The position numbers were made by a program, and so were the translations under genes. A DNA stretch of 64,000 nt from Punica granatum. Taxonomy: Eukaryota > Streptophyta > Magnoliopsida > Myrtales > Lythraceae. Numbering within the stretch: position 1 is the first letter of the stretch; each line of letters opens with the position of its first letter. The notes beneath the pieces were generated by a model. That model saw nothing but the letters and a program-made list of their open reading frames with translations, was not told where the DNA came from and did no database searches. Location: positions 23,850,199 to 23,914,198 of the forward strand of contig NC_045127.1 of the NCBI RefSeq assembly GCF_007655135.1, written 5' to 3'. This document shows positions 1-10,216 of this stretch, one piece after another.

Positions 1-702
1 GAATTTAAATACTTTCATATAATGCTTTGCCGCTCTCCGCTAATAGCCTACAATTAAAAATTTTGATGGCCAAAGAATAATGTGTGAAAGAATCTATCTT
101 GACCGATGAGGTTTTTGGTGCGCTGATTGAGCTACACGGCACAGGGGATACCCAATTAGATTGCAACGAACGACATAATGAGGTTAATCATGATAACCGG
201 GTAGGATTTTTACATATTATAGTAATCGTATTTGTTATTTCTCATAATATCATTGTGAGATAGGGTCTTTTGATATTTTAATCTGAAACTTGAAAACCGG
301 TCTAACTTGAAATGCAATCTAATTAGATCATGTCAACCACAAATTCTTAAAGGTTTTTATTTACCGAGAAGATGTAATTTTAGTTGGGTACGTTCTTTAT
401 TTTCTTAATGATATGCAACTTTTAAGACCGAGATTGAATTAGGCCACGTGCTTCTCTTGTCCGTGTGGGAGATAAAGCTATCATTATGAGAAATCTATAA
501 CATTACTTCAACAAAAAAGACCCGCATGTTAATTTTGAGTTGCCGCATGACTCAACTCAACTATTATGTGCCGCATGAAATCTTTAGCTTACATGAAAGA
601 ATAAATAAGTTAATTACTGAGAATATATCTTCACTCTCCGAGTCTTCATTATTATTATTATTTGCACGATAGGATGCATAATGTTACCAATAATTCAAAT
701 TA
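1..702. other. Left flank, AT-rich plant DNA, no gene seen
   Basis: No convincing coding region, RNA gene or repeat was recognised here. The sequence is AT-rich with a short ATT run just before the viral array. The ATG at 681 lies in this host DNA and only appears to open a viral reading frame because host sequence abuts the truncated virus at about 703. Confidence 0.6.
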
Positions 703-1846
703 AGCTTGAAAGAGGAGTCCCCAGGTTAGTGATCAATTACAAGCCATTGAACCAAGCCTTAAGGTGGATTAGGTACCCAGTACCTAACAAAAAAGATTTG
801 CTCCAAAAACTTCATGATTCAAAAATATTTTCAAAATTCGACATGAAGTCAGGTTTTTGGCAAATTCAAATCACCGAAAAGGACAAATATAAAACTGCAT
901 TCACAGTTCCTTTTGGCCAGTACGAATGGAATGTGATGCCATTTGGGCTCAAAAATGCCCCATCTGAATTTCAGAAAATCATGAATGACATCTTTGGTGA
1001 ATACTCCCATTTCATAATTGTATACATTGATGATGTCCTCATATTTTCCAAAGATATTGATTCTCATTTCAAGCATGTGAAACATTTTATGAGAATCACC
1101 TCGATAAATGGCTTGACTGTGTCCCCGACCAAAGTCTGCCTTTTCCAAACAAAATTCGATTTCTAGGGCACAACATCAGCAGGGGCACCATAATCCCCAT
1201 CAACAGGTCCATCCAGTTTGCTGATAGGTTCCCTGATCAAATCCATGACAAGAAACAGCTGCAAAGGTTCTTAGGAAGTCTAAACTACGTTGTAGATTTC
1301 TTCCCTGGCCTAAGTAAGCTCTGCAAACCCCTCCATAATAGGTTAAAGAATTCTCCTCCACCATGGACGGATGAACAAACCAACATTGTGAAGCAAATCA
1401 AGCTTCAAATCAAAACTCTGCCTTGTTTGCACTTGGCGGATCCATCTGCAAAAAAGATTGTTGAAACAGACGCCTCTGATGAAGGATATGGAGGAATCTT
1501 GAAACAATCCAAAAATGGACATGAACAGGTTGTTCAGTTCACATCAAAACATTGGAACCCAACCCAGAAGAATTACTCAACCATAAAAAAAGAAATTCTT
1601 TCTGTGGTTCTTTGCATTTTTAAGATTCAATCTGATCTTTTAAACCAAAGGTTTTTACTTCGAATTGATTGCAAATCTGCAAAAGAGGTTCTTCAAAAAG
1701 ATGTTCAAAACATTGCATCAAAACAGATTTTTGCCCGATGGCAAGCTATCTTGAGTGTATTTGATTTTAACATCGAATTCATAAAAGGTGAGACCAACAG
1801 TCTCCCTGATTTCCTGACAAGAGAATTTCTGCAGGTACCACCATGA
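703..1846 (+). pseudogene. Component A ORF1 3' part, copy 1 (RT-RNase H)
   Basis: The frame begins inside the reverse transcriptase because the 5' part of the virus is missing. The catalytic box YIDD and the FDMKSGFWQI box are visible, followed by the connection region and the RNase H start (ETDASDEG). A run of four A at 1151-1154 replaces the five A of copies 2 and 3 and shifts the frame at the C-terminal side of the RT; the RNase H part continues in another frame and ends at 1846. ORF2 starts in an ATGA overlap. The product would have copied the viral RNA to DNA. It cannot be made here, as both the N-terminus and the frame are lost. Confidence 0.85.
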
Positions 1847-3294
1847 ATATGAGGACTCATTCCTCCAAAAAAGAGGCTGCGGCCTCAAAACAGCTGGCTT
1901 CCAGCCAGTCGATAAAAAATGAGGAGCAATCCTCACAACATAAGGCCACTGGCCAATCCTCCATTGGTCAGATCACTGTTGATAGCCAGATAAAAACCTA
2001 TCGACAGACTCTCCAACAGGAGATCGATAAGCAAAGCCGCATGCAAACTCTGCCAGGTAAAATTCCTAAACCCAAAAAAGAGAAACAAACCCTTGCAACA
2101 CAGGGTTCATCTCCTCATAATCTCGATAACGATACCGTAGTCCAGCAATGGATTACAGTGTTAAAAGATAAACCAGAATTAGCACAAGTGCTGTCTGGAA
2201 TATCTCCTCCTCTGCTGGAGACTAGCAAGGGAGAGAGCTCTAGCCAAATTGCCAAAAGAGCAGAAAAAAGTCTCACAACATTTCCCGATAAGGAAACCAG
2301 CTCTTCAAAAACAGCTCCATGGTTTCCAAAATCATTATTTCAAACCGTTTTGATTATGGAAGAAGGTTTTTATCATGAAAACCCCTTCTTCGCAGCATCA
2401 AAATTGTTTCCTGAAAACTGGTATTTCCGGCCAATGGACATTTCAAAAACCCGGGAATACTATGAGAAAATTTTGAGCGATACGGGTTCAGTTGAGTTCA
2501 AACACCATCTTGTCCCTGACTCCTCCAACACCATATCCCACTCTACTGCCAAAATCCTGAGAGTGATCCACCCGAGAGAATGGAATGAGGGAAAACCATA
2601 CCAAATCCATAAATTCCAAGCCCGGTTCTCGTCAGATCTCCCACATAATGCTATGTATTCCTACTGGGATTACCGGCAAGCTTGGTACAATGCCTTCTTG
2701 TACCAAAACCAGGAGTTCAGACACACCTGGCTAATGTTTTTCCAATCTTCCAAAACATCGGCCTTATTCCCCTTTTGGTTTGCCCACTGGTGGTCTATTT
2801 GGGGTCCCATTCCAGACATACTACCTCCCATAATCCATGAAGCCTACATCATGTTTGCTTCTCGTTTCAAACCTCAAGGGAATCAAACCATTTTTCCTGT
2901 GCTTCTCCAATTCTATCAGATTTTTGGATTATCATGGGTTCATAATAGGTCTTTCGGATACAAGCCTGATCAACAGACAGGCCTGCAGACACTGGCCAGA
3001 ATCTTCAAATGCAAATGGTGGGTTAAGTTGAAGGTAGATCATCTTGACTCGCAATTTGTTCTCGATTGGTTCCGAAAAAATACTCTTGTCACAGACAGAG
3101 CACAAGTGGACCACCAAAGCTTTCTCCAGGTCAAAGCCCGTGCTTCGTCCTTCCTTTCAGCTGCAAAAACTGATGAGGACTACAAAGGACGTCTAAGCCA
3201 GGTTCTCCTGGAACTCAAAGATCTGAATACCACTGCTTCGTCTACATCAGAATCCCACAGGGATGAAGACGAAGGTGAGCTCTCTTCAGATTGA
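1843..3294 (+). CDS. Component A ORF2, uncharacterised 483-aa protein, intact
   Basis: This is the only undamaged long viral frame of component A in the window; copies 2 and 3 each have two stops. Residues 1-160 are Ser/Gln/Lys-rich and low in structure. Residues about 160-440 form a Trp/Phe-rich globular part (for example WYFRPMDISK and FAHWWSIWGPI), and the tail is acidic (DEDEGELSSD). I see no catalytic motif. Its place downstream of RNase H is the place of the transactivator/inclusion-body gene in caulimoviruses, so a similar role is possible but is inference only. The start is the ATGA overlapping the ORF1 stop, with a strong context (accaccATG) and a good splice acceptor 9 nt upstream. 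Confidence 0.75.
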   Translation: MNMRTHSSKKEAAASKQLASSQSIKNEEQSSQHKATGQSSIGQITVDSQIKTYRQTLQQEIDKQSRMQTLPGKIPKPKKEKQTLATQGSSPHNLDNDTVVQQWITVLKDKPELAQVLSGISPPLLETSKGESSSQIAKRAEKSLTTFPDKETSSSKTAPWFPKSLFQTVLIMEEGFYHENPFFAASKLFPENWYFRPMDISKTREYYEKILSDTGSVEFKHHLVPDSSNTISHSTAKILRVIHPREWNEGKPYQIHKFQARFSSDLPHNAMYSYWDYRQAWYNAFLYQNQEFRHTWLMFFQSSKTSALFPFWFAHWWSIWGPIPDILPPIIHEAYIMFASRFKPQGNQTIFPVLLQFYQIFGLSWVHNRSFGYKPDQQTGLQTLARIFKCKWWVKLKVDHLDSQFVLDWFRKNTLVTDRAQVDHQSFLQVKARASSFLSAAKTDEDYKGRLSQVLLELKDLNTTASSTSESHRDEDEGELSSD

Positions 3295-3641
3295 TTGCAG
3301 AGCCCCAGCAATCGAAAGAGTCTGCCCACTGTTTCAGACACGTGGATATTACCGGACAAAAAACCTTTTGGCTCAAAAGGCTATGCCCCACATAATCAGC
3401 GCAATCTCCGGAAGCGTCCCACCACTACTCACAATGGTACCATAACGGACAAAAAACCTTTCGGCGAGCGTGCCCGACATAAAAGCAGCCTCCTGTCACT
3501 ATTTGCGACAAAAAAGGCACTGTAGCTACAGTTCTTCCACTGAGCTCGACAGTACCTCGCATGTGAGTGTACAGTTCAAAGCTGCACAGCGACAAGGCAT
3601 CAACCACTGCCTATAAGAGGACTCTTCTTCCAGCATCGAGG
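3295..3641 (+). promoter_or_regulatory. Component A promoter, with TATA at 3612-3617
   Basis: Between ORF2 and the inferred transcript start. A TATAAG box lies at 3612-3617, placing the start near 3640. Upstream is a CACGTG G-box at 3339-3344, two direct repeats of a 20-bp element beginning cggacaaaaaacctt (3353-3372 and 3446-3465), a related gcgacaaaaaa motif near 3504, and the palindrome ctgtagctacag at 3520. The same block recurs at 9865-10178 and, inverted, at 16336-16658. In this family such a promoter drives the greater-than-genome-length RNA. Confidence 0.6.
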
Positions 3642-3875
3642 AAGAGGAATCATCCACCACACAATACTCTCTTCTTCTCTATCTTTTCTTCTCATATGTA
3701 AACATCCGGCTCCCATAACCCGGATCCTCCAACCCCCTTTCTGAGTGTAAGTTCCAGTGTAAGCATGGATTGAGTTCTTTCAGACTCATTCCTTTTCGTT
3801 TTCTTCTTCTCATGTCTTCTTTTGTTTTCCTGAACATCATGTACTCCCTTCGGCCCATCATGGGCTAAGTTTATG

Positions 3876-3881
3876 AATAAA
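3876..3881 (+). terminator. Pararetroviral poly(A) signal AATAAA
   Basis: It lies about 235 nt downstream of the inferred transcript start, so it would be present at both ends of the genomic RNA, being bypassed at the 5' end and used at the 3' end. This is the arrangement known for caulimoviruses. The same signal is found on the minus strand at 16074-16079. Confidence 0.55.
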
Positions 3882-3984
3882 TCTTCCATGTTGATCTTAC
3901 ATTTATCCTGATCGTCTATGCATATCAGATTCTTGTTCTTTATGCATTCCATGGTTATCCCCTACGATAGATCTTGGGTAGAAA

Positions 3985-3997
3985 TGGTATCAAAGCC
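3985..3997 (+). other. tRNA-Met primer binding site, component A copy 2
   Basis: TGGTATCAAAGCC matches the plant tRNA-Met complement used by caulimovirids (consensus TGGTATCAGAGC) with one G-to-A difference. The position in the leader, downstream of the poly(A) signal, is as expected for minus-strand DNA priming. Confidence 0.8.
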
Positions 3998-4629
3998 ATG
4001 AGAAGTGGGGATATGATGTATATTCCTATTAGATTCTTAGATCCAGTAAAACTCTTAGGTCATGTCATCTAGGACCGCCTTCATGGCTGGTAGCATCTTA
4101 TATTGTGTTCTTCCTATAGTGTATTCTTGCATATCCTATACAATGAACTGAAGCTGCTAAACATAGTAATTAGGCAGCCATACCGTAAGTCTCTTTAGAT
4201 GTCTAGATCCAATATCACAATGAACTGATGCTAGCATAAGAAATAATGATATGAGGCTCTAATGTCCATCCAGTCGCTCTAATAGACCCTACACATTCAC
4301 CGTTCATAGGAACCCGGGGGGAAGTCCTAAGGTATTCCCGTTTTGTAAGTCCCGACGGTCAGGGCAGTGTTCAGGGAAAAAATTAGATGTGATGGCCCGG
4401 TAGTGTTATGAACATCGTCTAAGTAGATGGAGGTTATCGACTGGAGTAGAGTTATCCTTGTGCATTATCGTTCGTCTAGATACAGCAGTTGGGATAAGAG
4501 AAAGATCGATAGAGAGTCTTACTGAGTTTGTCTGCCTACTATTATAGTTAAATCCAGGAACAGCAGTTGGGTAAGGTATGTACTATAACCTGCAGGGAAA
4601 CACTGTGTGAGGCTTCTGCCAATCGTCCA

Positions 4630-4631
4630 GG
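4630..4631 (+). promoter_or_regulatory. Candidate leader splice donor, component A
   Basis: The leader reads CAG|GTATGT here. Component B has CAG|GTAAGT at the matching place (15341|15340). A strong acceptor, tttctgcag, sits 9 nt before the ORF2 start in all component A copies. Splicing from the leader to a downstream ORF is known in rice tungro bacilliform virus and CaMV; its use here is inference. Confidence 0.45.
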
Positions 4632-4750
4632 TATGTCTTAGATCTTGATCTTGAGAGGAGCTGGGAAGGAGAATTATATACGGATTAGCATCTTCAAAAC
4701 CACTAGGCTATTGGTTCTATAAATCTATAGAGCTTTCGTCTAAGATAGGT

Positions 4751-4840
4751 ATGGAATACCCTAAGGGTAGGGGACTGATATGCAAAAGTATAGAAAGTCT
4801 TGATAAATGTTTGGGAGACTGGAAGATTTATTGTTTTTGA
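4751..4840 (+). CDS. Short leader ORF (29 aa), component A copy 2
   Basis: An ATG at 4751 opens a 29-codon frame ending in TGA at 4838-4840. It is in frame with ORF1, whose start position follows after a single AAT codon. Its peptide begins MEYPKGRG. Component B carries the same peptide with only a few changes, but there the stop position reads CGA and the frame runs straight into ORF1. Conservation at protein level across both components suggests the peptide, or its translation, matters. It may act in reinitiation or shunting, as short leader ORFs do in caulimovirids. Confidence 0.55.
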   Translation: MEYPKGRGLICKSIESLDKCLGDWKIYCF

Positions 4841-4843
4841 AAT

Positions 4844-7800
4844 ATAGATTGGTTTAAAGCAAGCTCTTCGAGTACATGTTCTTCTGAAAATAATTTCGAT
4901 AATGATTCTGTTCTCAACAGAGAAGAGGTCAATTTGGAATGTTTTGATAAATCTATCGATGATTGGGAAATCCCAAGAATCGCTTCAAAACAGATTTATA
5001 AAAACTCAAAATTCCAAATATTTTCAAAAACCGATTACACCATAACCACTGAAGAGCGGGACATTCCCCTAAAAAACTCTTCACAAACCATAAAACTCTT
5101 AAACCAAGAGTCATTGAAAAAACAAAACAATAAATACAACTTCATTCATTTAGGGCTTGTCCAAGTGGGCATAAAACCCTTGACCAGAGAAGGCTTAGAT
5201 ACCTCAGTACTCCTAGTGCTTAGGGATGCTAGGCTTCTGAACTACCGTGAATCCATCCTTGGGACAGTCGAGACTAGTCTGTGTGGCGGACCAGTCCATT
5301 TCAACTGTTTCCCAAATTTCACCATGTCCCTCAAAGACCAAAACATAACTCATGGCTTAACCTTGCAGATTAAAATGCACAATTACAAGATTGCTTTAGG
5401 CTCCATCCCTTTAGCCCTTGTATACAGAGTCCTTTACAAAACGATGGTCTCGGCATTTGCAACTAAAGCTTTCAACCATAGCCCCAAAGGAGAAACCCTT
5501 ATTTTCCAAACAGACATTGCCAGGCCAAACACTGTAGTCCCCAGACCAATTAGGTGGAATGAGGTAACTCTTCCTGATGAATGGGTCTTAGAAGACGCAG
5601 TTGCCCCTGAAAAAATTCAAAATGAGGAACTTAGTCGAGTGAGCCAGTTCCAAGATGGGAGAGTTTCCATAAGCTTTCGCCATAGGAGATCAGTCGATAT
5701 ACAGTCAACCTCAACCCCTTCGATAAATTCATCCTTTAGAAGCCCTGAGCTTAGAAGGAGATCATTCAGTGTTGCCCCATCGGCAAATACCTTCCAAACA
5801 GCTACTGAGAACCCTCCTAGGACTGCCAACCTTAGAGGAATAAGTAGTGTCGCCACCGATATTCCTAGACCAGTATACTCTGCCCCTATCACAGATGATA
5901 CTGAGTCTTCACCCCCTTCTCCCACATTTTCATCCATAACAGAAGCGACCAGAATCAATGCTGAGATCTATGTGATTAAGAAACCTTTCACATTAGCATC
6001 AGCCATTCATAGGAATGATTTCTGCTCCAAAGAAAATGAAAATAGGAGAAATTGGCTGCATGAGGTTTTTACCCAAAAATATGTTGAAACCATAATGCAA
6101 ACCCATTAGATCCATTTCATGGAAGAAAATGAGAAAAACATCCTTTTCTGGGATTGGTTCTACCAAATCTACATGGAAGGAAATGCTCTCAAATTCACTG
6201 AAAATACCATAACCTGGAAACTACCTTTCAACAAAACCGTAGTCTCCTCAAAACCTCCTCCAAAATATGTTGAGCCAAAAGAACCTGAGCAAACCAAAAA
6301 CCTTAGGTTACTCAACATGATGATCAAAAACACCCGCGCCTTAGAGCATGAAAACCGGGAAAAAGAAAGGATACAAACAGAGTTAAAATTTCGCCAAAAA
6401 CTCAATGAGCTCCATAAAGAAGTGAAAACTCTAAAAAACGATGAAAAGCTGGTTCAGACTCTGGACAGTGCTGAACCCAAACCTGAGTGTAAAAACCAGG
6501 AATTCACCCATCAGAAATACCTCCTAAAACCTACAATTAAGGTAAACGACTTCCAGATGGAAGTAACTGCCCTGTTGGACACAGGGGCAGACGCCAATTG
6601 TGTGAGGGAGGGATTAATCCCAAAAATATACTGTGAAAGAACTCATGAATCTTTACGTTCTGCTAGCAACAACAAATTGAAAGTCACACATAAAATTGCA
6701 GAAGCAGAAGTCAAAAATGAAGATTCAACATATAAAACTGGTTTCCTAGTTGTTCAAGACTTAAAAAATGAAGTCATACTAGGAACCCCTTTCATTCAGC
6801 TCATCAAACCCTTCCTTTTCACCAACTCTGGCATAAAAACGGTGTATTTAGGAAGCAAAACCCTTTTTCCCTTCATCACAAAATCTGTAACCAGGAATCT
6901 GGACATGATACAGGCAACTGAGAGGCAAATTGGCTGGGTAAAAGATGAGATCATTCACCATAATGTTGAAAATCTGCTCCAAAAACCAGATTGGAAACAA
7001 AAAATCGATAATCTCAACAGACTGATTCAGGAGTCAGTTTGCGGAGAAACCCCAAATGCTTTCTGGGATAGGAAGCAACATGTCATTGATTTACATTATG
7101 AAAAGGATTTCGATGAGAAAAATATCCCAACAAAAGCCAGACCCATTCAGATGAACCAAGAGTTAGAAAGACACTGTAAAGTAGAAATCCAAGAACTCTT
7201 GAACAAAAAATTGATTAGACCTAGCAAGTCTCCCTGGAGTTGTTCAGCCTTTTATGTGAACAAAAACGCTGAGCTTGAAAGAGGAGTCCCCAGGTTAGTG
7301 ATCAATTACAAGCCATTGAACCAAGCCTTAAGGTGGATTAGGTACCCAATACCTAACACAAAAGATTTGCTCCAAAGACTTCATGATTCAAAAATATTTT
7401 CAAAATTCGACATGAAATCAGGTTTTTGGCAAATTCAAATCACCGAAAAGGACAAATATAAAACTGCGTTCACAGTTCCTTTTGGCCAGTACGAATGGAA
7501 TGTGATGCCCTTTGGGCTCAAAAATGCCCTATCTGAATTTCAGAAAATCATGAATGACATCTTTGGTGAATACTCCCATTTCATAATTGTATACATTGAT
7601 GATGTCCTCATATTTTCCAAAGATATTGATTCTCATTTCAAGCATGTGAAACATTTTATGAGAATCACCTCGATAAATGGCTTGACTGTGTCCCCGACCA
7701 AAGTCTGCCTTTTCCAAACAAAAATTCGATTTCTAGGGCACAACATCAGCAGGGGCACCATAATCCCCATCAACAGGTCCATCCAGTTTGCTGATAGGTT

Positions 7801-8416
7801 CCATGATCAAATCCATGATAAGAAACAGCTGCAAAGGTTATTAGGAAGTCTAAACTACGTTGTAGATTTCTTCCCTGGCCTAAATAAGCTCTGCAAATCC
7901 CTCCATAATAGGTTAAAGAATTCCCCTCCACCATGGACGGATGAACAAACCAACATTGTGAAGCAAATCAAGCTTCAAATCAAAACTCTGCCTTGTTTGC
8001 ACTTGGCGAATCCATCTGCAAAAAAGATTGTTGAAACAGACGCCTCTGATGAAGGATAAGGAGGAATCTTGAAACAATCCAAAAATGGACATGAACAGGT
8101 TGTTCAGTTCACATCAAAACATTGGAACCCAACCCAGAAGAATTACTCAACCATAAAAAAAGAAATTCTTTCTGTGGTTCTTTGCATTTCTAAGTTTCAA
8201 TATGATCTTTTAAACCAAAGGTTTTTACTTCGGATTGATTGCAAATCTGCAAAAGAGGTTCTTCAAAAAGATGTTCAAAACATTGCATCAAAACAGATTT
8301 TTGCCCGATGGCAAGCTATCTTGAGTGTATTTGATTTTGACATCGAATTCATAAAAGGTGAGACCAACAGTCTCCCTGATTTCCTGACAAGAGAATTTCT
8401 GCAGGTACCACCATGA
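4844..8416 (+). pseudogene. Component A ORF1 polyprotein (MP-PR-RT-RH), copy 2
   Basis: About 1190 codons. Domains in order: 30K-type movement protein core (about residues 40-230); Ser/Pro-rich linker; a helical block with WLHE and FWDWF (about 400-450); coiled coil (about 490-550); retropepsin-like protease with DTGAD (Asp 579); reverse transcriptase with FDMKSGFWQI (about 855) and YIDD (about 917); RNase H with its first catalytic Asp in ETDASDEG (about 1066). No zinc knuckle or capsid region is present. Damage: the start is ATA where copy 3 has ATG, TAG at 6107-6109 (TGG in copy 3), and TAA at 8057-8059 (TAT in copy 1). Otherwise the frame is open to the ATGA overlap with ORF2. Confidence 0.88.
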
Positions 8417-9864
8417 ATATGAGGACTCGTTCCTCCAAAAAAGAGGCTGCGGCCTCAAAACAGCTGGTTTCCAGCCAGTCGATAAAAAATGAGGAGCAAT
8501 CCTCACAACATAAGGCCACTGGCCAATCCTCCATTGGTCAGATCACTGTTGATAGCCAGATAAAAACCTATCGACAGACTCTCCAACAGGAGATCGATAA
8601 GCAGAGCTGCATGCAAACTCTGCCAGGTAAAATTCCTAAACTCAAAAAAGAGAAACAAACCCTTGCAACACAGGGTTCATCTCCTCATAATCTCGATAAC
8701 GATACCGTAGTCCAGCAATGGATTACAGTGTTAAAAGATAAACCAGAATTAGCACAAGTGCTGGCTGGAATATCTCCTCCTTTGCTGGAGACTAGCAAGG
8801 GAGAGAGCTCTAGGCAAATTGCCAAAAGAGCAGAAAAAAGTCTCACAACATTTCCCGATAAGGAAACCAGCTCTTCAAAAACAGCTCCATGGTTTCCAAA
8901 ATCATTATTTCAAACTGTTTTGATTATGGAAGAAGGTTTTTATCATGAAAACCCCTTCTTCGCAGCATCAAAATTGTTTCCTGAAAACTGGTATTTCCGG
9001 CCAATGGACATTTCAAAAACCCGGGAATACTGTGAGAAAATTTTGAGCGATACGGGTTCAGTTGAGTTCAAACACCATCTTGTCCCTGGCTCCTCAAACA
9101 CCATATCCCACTCTACAGCCAAAATCCTGAGAGTGATCCACCCGAGAGAATGGAATGAGGGAAAACCATACCAAATCCATAAATTCCAAGCCCGGTTCTC
9201 GTCAGATCTCCCACATAATGCTATGTATTCCTACTGGGATTACCAGCAAGCTTGGTACAATGCCTTCTTGTACCAAAACCATGAGTTCAGACACACCTGG
9301 CTAATGTTTTTCCAATCTTCCAAAACATCGGCCTTATTCCCCTTTTGGTTTGCCCACTGGTGGTCTATCTAGGGTCCTATTCCAGACATACTACCTCCCA
9401 TAATCCATGAAGCCTACATCATGTTTGCTTCTCCTTTCAAACCTCAGGGGAATCAAACCATTTTTCCTGTGCTTCTCCAATTCTATCAGATTTTTGGATT
9501 ATCATGGGTTCATAATTGGTCTTTCGGATACAAGCCTGATCAACAGACAGGCCTGCAGACATTGGCCAGAATCTTCAAATGCAAATGGTGGGTTAAGTTG
9601 AAGGTAGATCATCTTGACGCGCAATTTGTTCTTTATTGGTTTTGAAAAAATACTCTTGTCACAGACAGAGCACAAGTGGACCACCAAAGCTTTCTCCAGG
9701 TCAAAGCCCGTGCTTCGTCCTTCCTTTCAGCTGCAAAAACTGATGAGGACTACATAGGACGTCTAAGCCAGGTTCTCCTGGAACTCAAAGATCTGAATAC
9801 CACTGCTTCGTCTGCATCAGAATCCCACAGGGATGAAGACGAAGGTGAGCTCTCTTCAGATTGA
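8413..9864 (+). pseudogene. Component A ORF2, copy 2, two stops
   Basis: Collinear with the intact 483-aa frame at 1843-3294. It has TAG at 9370-9372 (Trp in copy 1) and TGA at 9643-9645 (Arg in copy 1); both are C-to-T or G-to-A changes. The start, ATGA overlap and upstream acceptor tttctgcag are kept. The function is unknown. Confidence 0.85.
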
Positions 9865-10177
9865 CTGCAGAGCCCCAGCAACCGAAAGTGTCTGCCCACT
9901 GTTTCAGACACGTGGATATTACCGGACAAAAAACCTTTCGGCTCAAAAGGCTATGCCCCACATAATCAGCGCAATCTCCGGAAGCGTCCCACCACTACTC
10001 ATAGTGGTACCATAACAGACAAAAAACCTTTCGGTGAGCGTGCCCGACATAAAAGCAGGCTCCTGTCACTATTTGCGACAAAAAAGGCACTGTAGCTATA
10101 GTTCTTCCACTGAGCTCGACAGTACCCCGCATGTGAGTGTACAGTTCAAAGCTGCATAGCGACAAGGCATCAACCAC

Positions 10178-10186
10178 TTTCTTGAA
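10178..10186. other. Tail-to-tail junction of component A and component B
   Basis: Plus-strand component A sequence stops at 'caaccact' just before its TATA box. A few filler bases follow, and then the reverse complement of the component B 3' region begins ('gaaacagtgggcagacg'). Copy 1 continues here with gcctataagagg and copy 3 has acgtgtctgaaacag, which locates the break. The filler and lack of long homology look like end joining. Confidence 0.75.
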
Positions 10187-10216
10187 ACAGTGGGCAGACG
10201 CTTTCGGTTGCTGAGA

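Larger units (their letters stand above)
3642..10178 (+). mobile_element. Component A, copy 2 (nearly full unit)
   Basis: This runs from the inferred transcript start through leader, primer site, short leader ORF, ORF1 and ORF2 into the next promoter region. It is cut just before that promoter's TATA box, where it joins component B in inverted orientation. All genes are present but ORF1 and ORF2 carry in-frame stops and the ORF1 start codon is changed to ATA. By eye it is very similar to copies 1 and 3. The left boundary is conventional, since copy 1 and copy 2 are joined without a break. Confidence 0.75.

Noticed and set aside
849..1148. 99-codon frame antisense to the viral RT (also at 7529-7717 and 18768-19067)
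   Set aside because: A shadow of the conserved RT coding strand; conservation is explained by RT.
3984..3997. Possibility that the array is an LTR retrotransposon because of its tRNA-Met site
   Set aside because: No LTRs or integrase; a 30K movement protein, ORF order and terminally redundant transcript signals fit Caulimoviridae.
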